A DNA stretch of 13,466 nt, taken from assembly GCA_945866245.1 (NCBI GenBank), contig CAMBGW010000018.1:1-13466 (forward strand), given 5' to 3'. Shown here in pieces: positions 12,499 to 13,466 of the stretch. The stretch is from Verrucomicrobia subdivision 6 bacterium. Its GTDB lineage: Bacteria > Verrucomicrobiota > Verrucomicrobiia > Methylacidiphilales > Verrucolacustridaceae. The notes beneath the pieces were generated by a model. That model had not been told where the DNA came from. It saw nothing but the letters and a program-made list of their open reading frames with translations, and searched no databases. Positions within the stretch are counted from its first letter, which is position 1; each line of letters begins with the position of its first letter. The translations under genes were made by a program, and so were the position numbers.

Positions 12499-13466
12499 AT
12501 GAGTGGATTGGAGGGGAAAGTTCTGGCGGGGGAAAGAATTGGCCTGGAGGAGGCGTTCGAGATTTACCAGTGGCCTTTGGCGCGGATCGGGGAAGCAGCC
12601 CATGTCCGAAGAGATCTTGCAAAGGGGAAGGATTACGAGGGGCGGGGAAAAGAGGTGGTGACGTACATGGTGGATCGAAACATTAATTATACCAACGTGT
12701 GTGATGTTTACTGTAAATTCTGTGCTTTTTACCGGACGGAGAAGGATGCGGATCATTATGTGTTAAGTCAGGATCAGATTGATCGAAAGATTGATGAGCT
12801 GGTGGCGGTGGGGGGGAATCAGATTCTTCTGCAAGGCGGGCACCATCCAAAGTTAGGGTTGGAGTGGTATTTAAACTTGTTGAGGCATCTCCGGGGGAAG
12901 TATCCGCAGGTGAATATCCACGGCTTTTCACCGCCGGAGTTCAATCATTTCGCCGAGGTGTTTGGGATGAAGTTGGAGGAGGTGATTGGAAAGTTCCGGG
13001 AGGCGGGGTTGGGGAGTATTCCTGGAGGGGGTGCCGAGATTTTAGTGGATCGAGTCAGGCAAAAGATTGCTCCAAGGAAGTGTGGATCGGACGCGTGGTT
13101 GCGGGTGATGGAGATCGCTCATGGCATGGGAATTCGGTCGAGTGCGACGATGATGTTCGGACATGTGGAGACACCAGCGGAGAGAATTGAGCATTTGCAG
13201 AGATTGCGGGATTTGCAGGATCGAACGGGGGGATTTACTGCATTTATTTGTTGGACCTTTCAGCCGGAGCACACGGTTTTGAAAGCGGAGAAAACGGGGT
13301 CGCACGAGTATTTGCGAATGCAGGCGTTGTCCCGAATCTTTTTGGATAATATTCCCAATGTGCAGTCCAGTTGGGTGACGCAGGGTCCGGCGATGGGGCA
13401 GGTGGCTCTTAAGTTTGGGGCGAATGACTTTGGGAGTTTGATGATGGAGGAAAATGTGGTTTCGAG
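12499..13466 (+). CDS. mqnC: Cyclic dehypoxanthinyl futalosine synthase, radical SAM (3' end beyond window)
   Basis: Radical SAM enzyme of the futalosine route to menaquinone. It cyclises dehypoxanthinyl futalosine. The frame from ATG 12499 is open for 322 codons to the right edge. MqnC is usually about 360-380 residues, so a few dozen codons are missing. NINYTNVCDVYCKFCAFYR (61-79) holds the CX3CX2C cluster motif (C68, C72, C75) for the 4Fe-4S/SAM centre. QGGHHP (112-117), IHGFSPPE (140-147), IPGGGAEI (174-181), MMFGHVET (218-225), GGFTAFICWTFQPE (245-258) and GANDFGS near the window end match MqnC closely and separate it from MqnE. It follows the ACT gene after 12 bases with only a weak GCGAG-type upstream sequence. 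The organism probably makes menaquinone without the MenF-D-H pathway; other mqn genes are not in the window. Confidence 0.93.
   Translation, partial: MSGLEGKVLAGERIGLEEAFEIYQWPLARIGEAAHVRRDLAKGKDYEGRGKEVVTYMVDRNINYTNVCDVYCKFCAFYRTEKDADHYVLSQDQIDRKIDELVAVGGNQILLQGGHHPKLGLEWYLNLLRHLRGKYPQVNIHGFSPPEFNHFAEVFGMKLEEVIGKFREAGLGSIPGGGAEILVDRVRQKIAPRKCGSDAWLRVMEIAHGMGIRSSATMMFGHVETPAERIEHLQRLRDLQDRTGGFTAFICWTFQPEHTVLKAEKTGSHEYLRMQALSRIFLDNIPNVQSSWVTQGPAMGQVALKFGANDFGSLMMEENVVS

Overview
The window holds eleven protein-coding genes and almost no non-coding DNA. One gene lies on the minus strand at the left edge. The other ten run head to tail on the plus strand from base 1705 to the right edge. I saw no tRNA, rRNA, CRISPR array, insertion sequence or integrase. 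The content is ordinary bacterial metabolism (RNase R, glycogen synthase, GalT, GH57 enzymes, futalosine-pathway menaquinone synthesis). The mix of GH57 glycogen enzymes, MqnC and a small lipoprotein ending in a SPYAP / CPYTGKIFLVP-like tail suggests a Verrucomicrobiota or other PVC-type bacterium. That placement is an inference from gene content; a deltaproteobacterium-like lineage is possible.

Layout. Bases 1-1673 (minus): 5' part of rnr, with wing-helix, cold-shock domains and most of the RNB catalytic domain, cut by the window edge. Bases 1674-1704: a 31-base divergent gap, the only likely divergent promoter region. Bases 1705-8330: glgA, galT and two GH57 genes, joined by short overlaps or an 8-base gap, then a small lipoprotein gene (8351-8728). 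A stem-loop sits on the lipoprotein stop codon. Bases 8762-12486: an Lrp/AsnC regulator, a class I aminotransferase (4-base overlap), a phytoene-desaturase-like FAD oxidoreductase and a tandem-ACT protein. Bases 12499 to the edge: mqnC, cut near its 3' end.

How the genes may work together. The first block looks like an alpha-glucan unit. GlgA extends the chain, the first GH57 enzyme (all catalytic residues visible) hydrolyses or transfers glucan, and GalT moves nucleotides between sugar phosphates. The second GH57 protein has the fold and nucleophile of 4-alpha-glucanotransferases, but its acid/base aspartate and several pocket residues are replaced, so it may be a pseudoenzyme or have a changed activity. 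The second block looks like amino-acid sensing and conversion (Lrp, aminotransferase, ACT protein) with an unassigned oxidoreductase, leading into mqnC.

The plus strand is strikingly rich in G over C across the whole window, whichever strand is coding. Plus-strand genes therefore favour G-ending codons and the minus-strand rnr favours C-ending codons. This explains the many long open shadow frames and several G-quadruplex-prone stretches.
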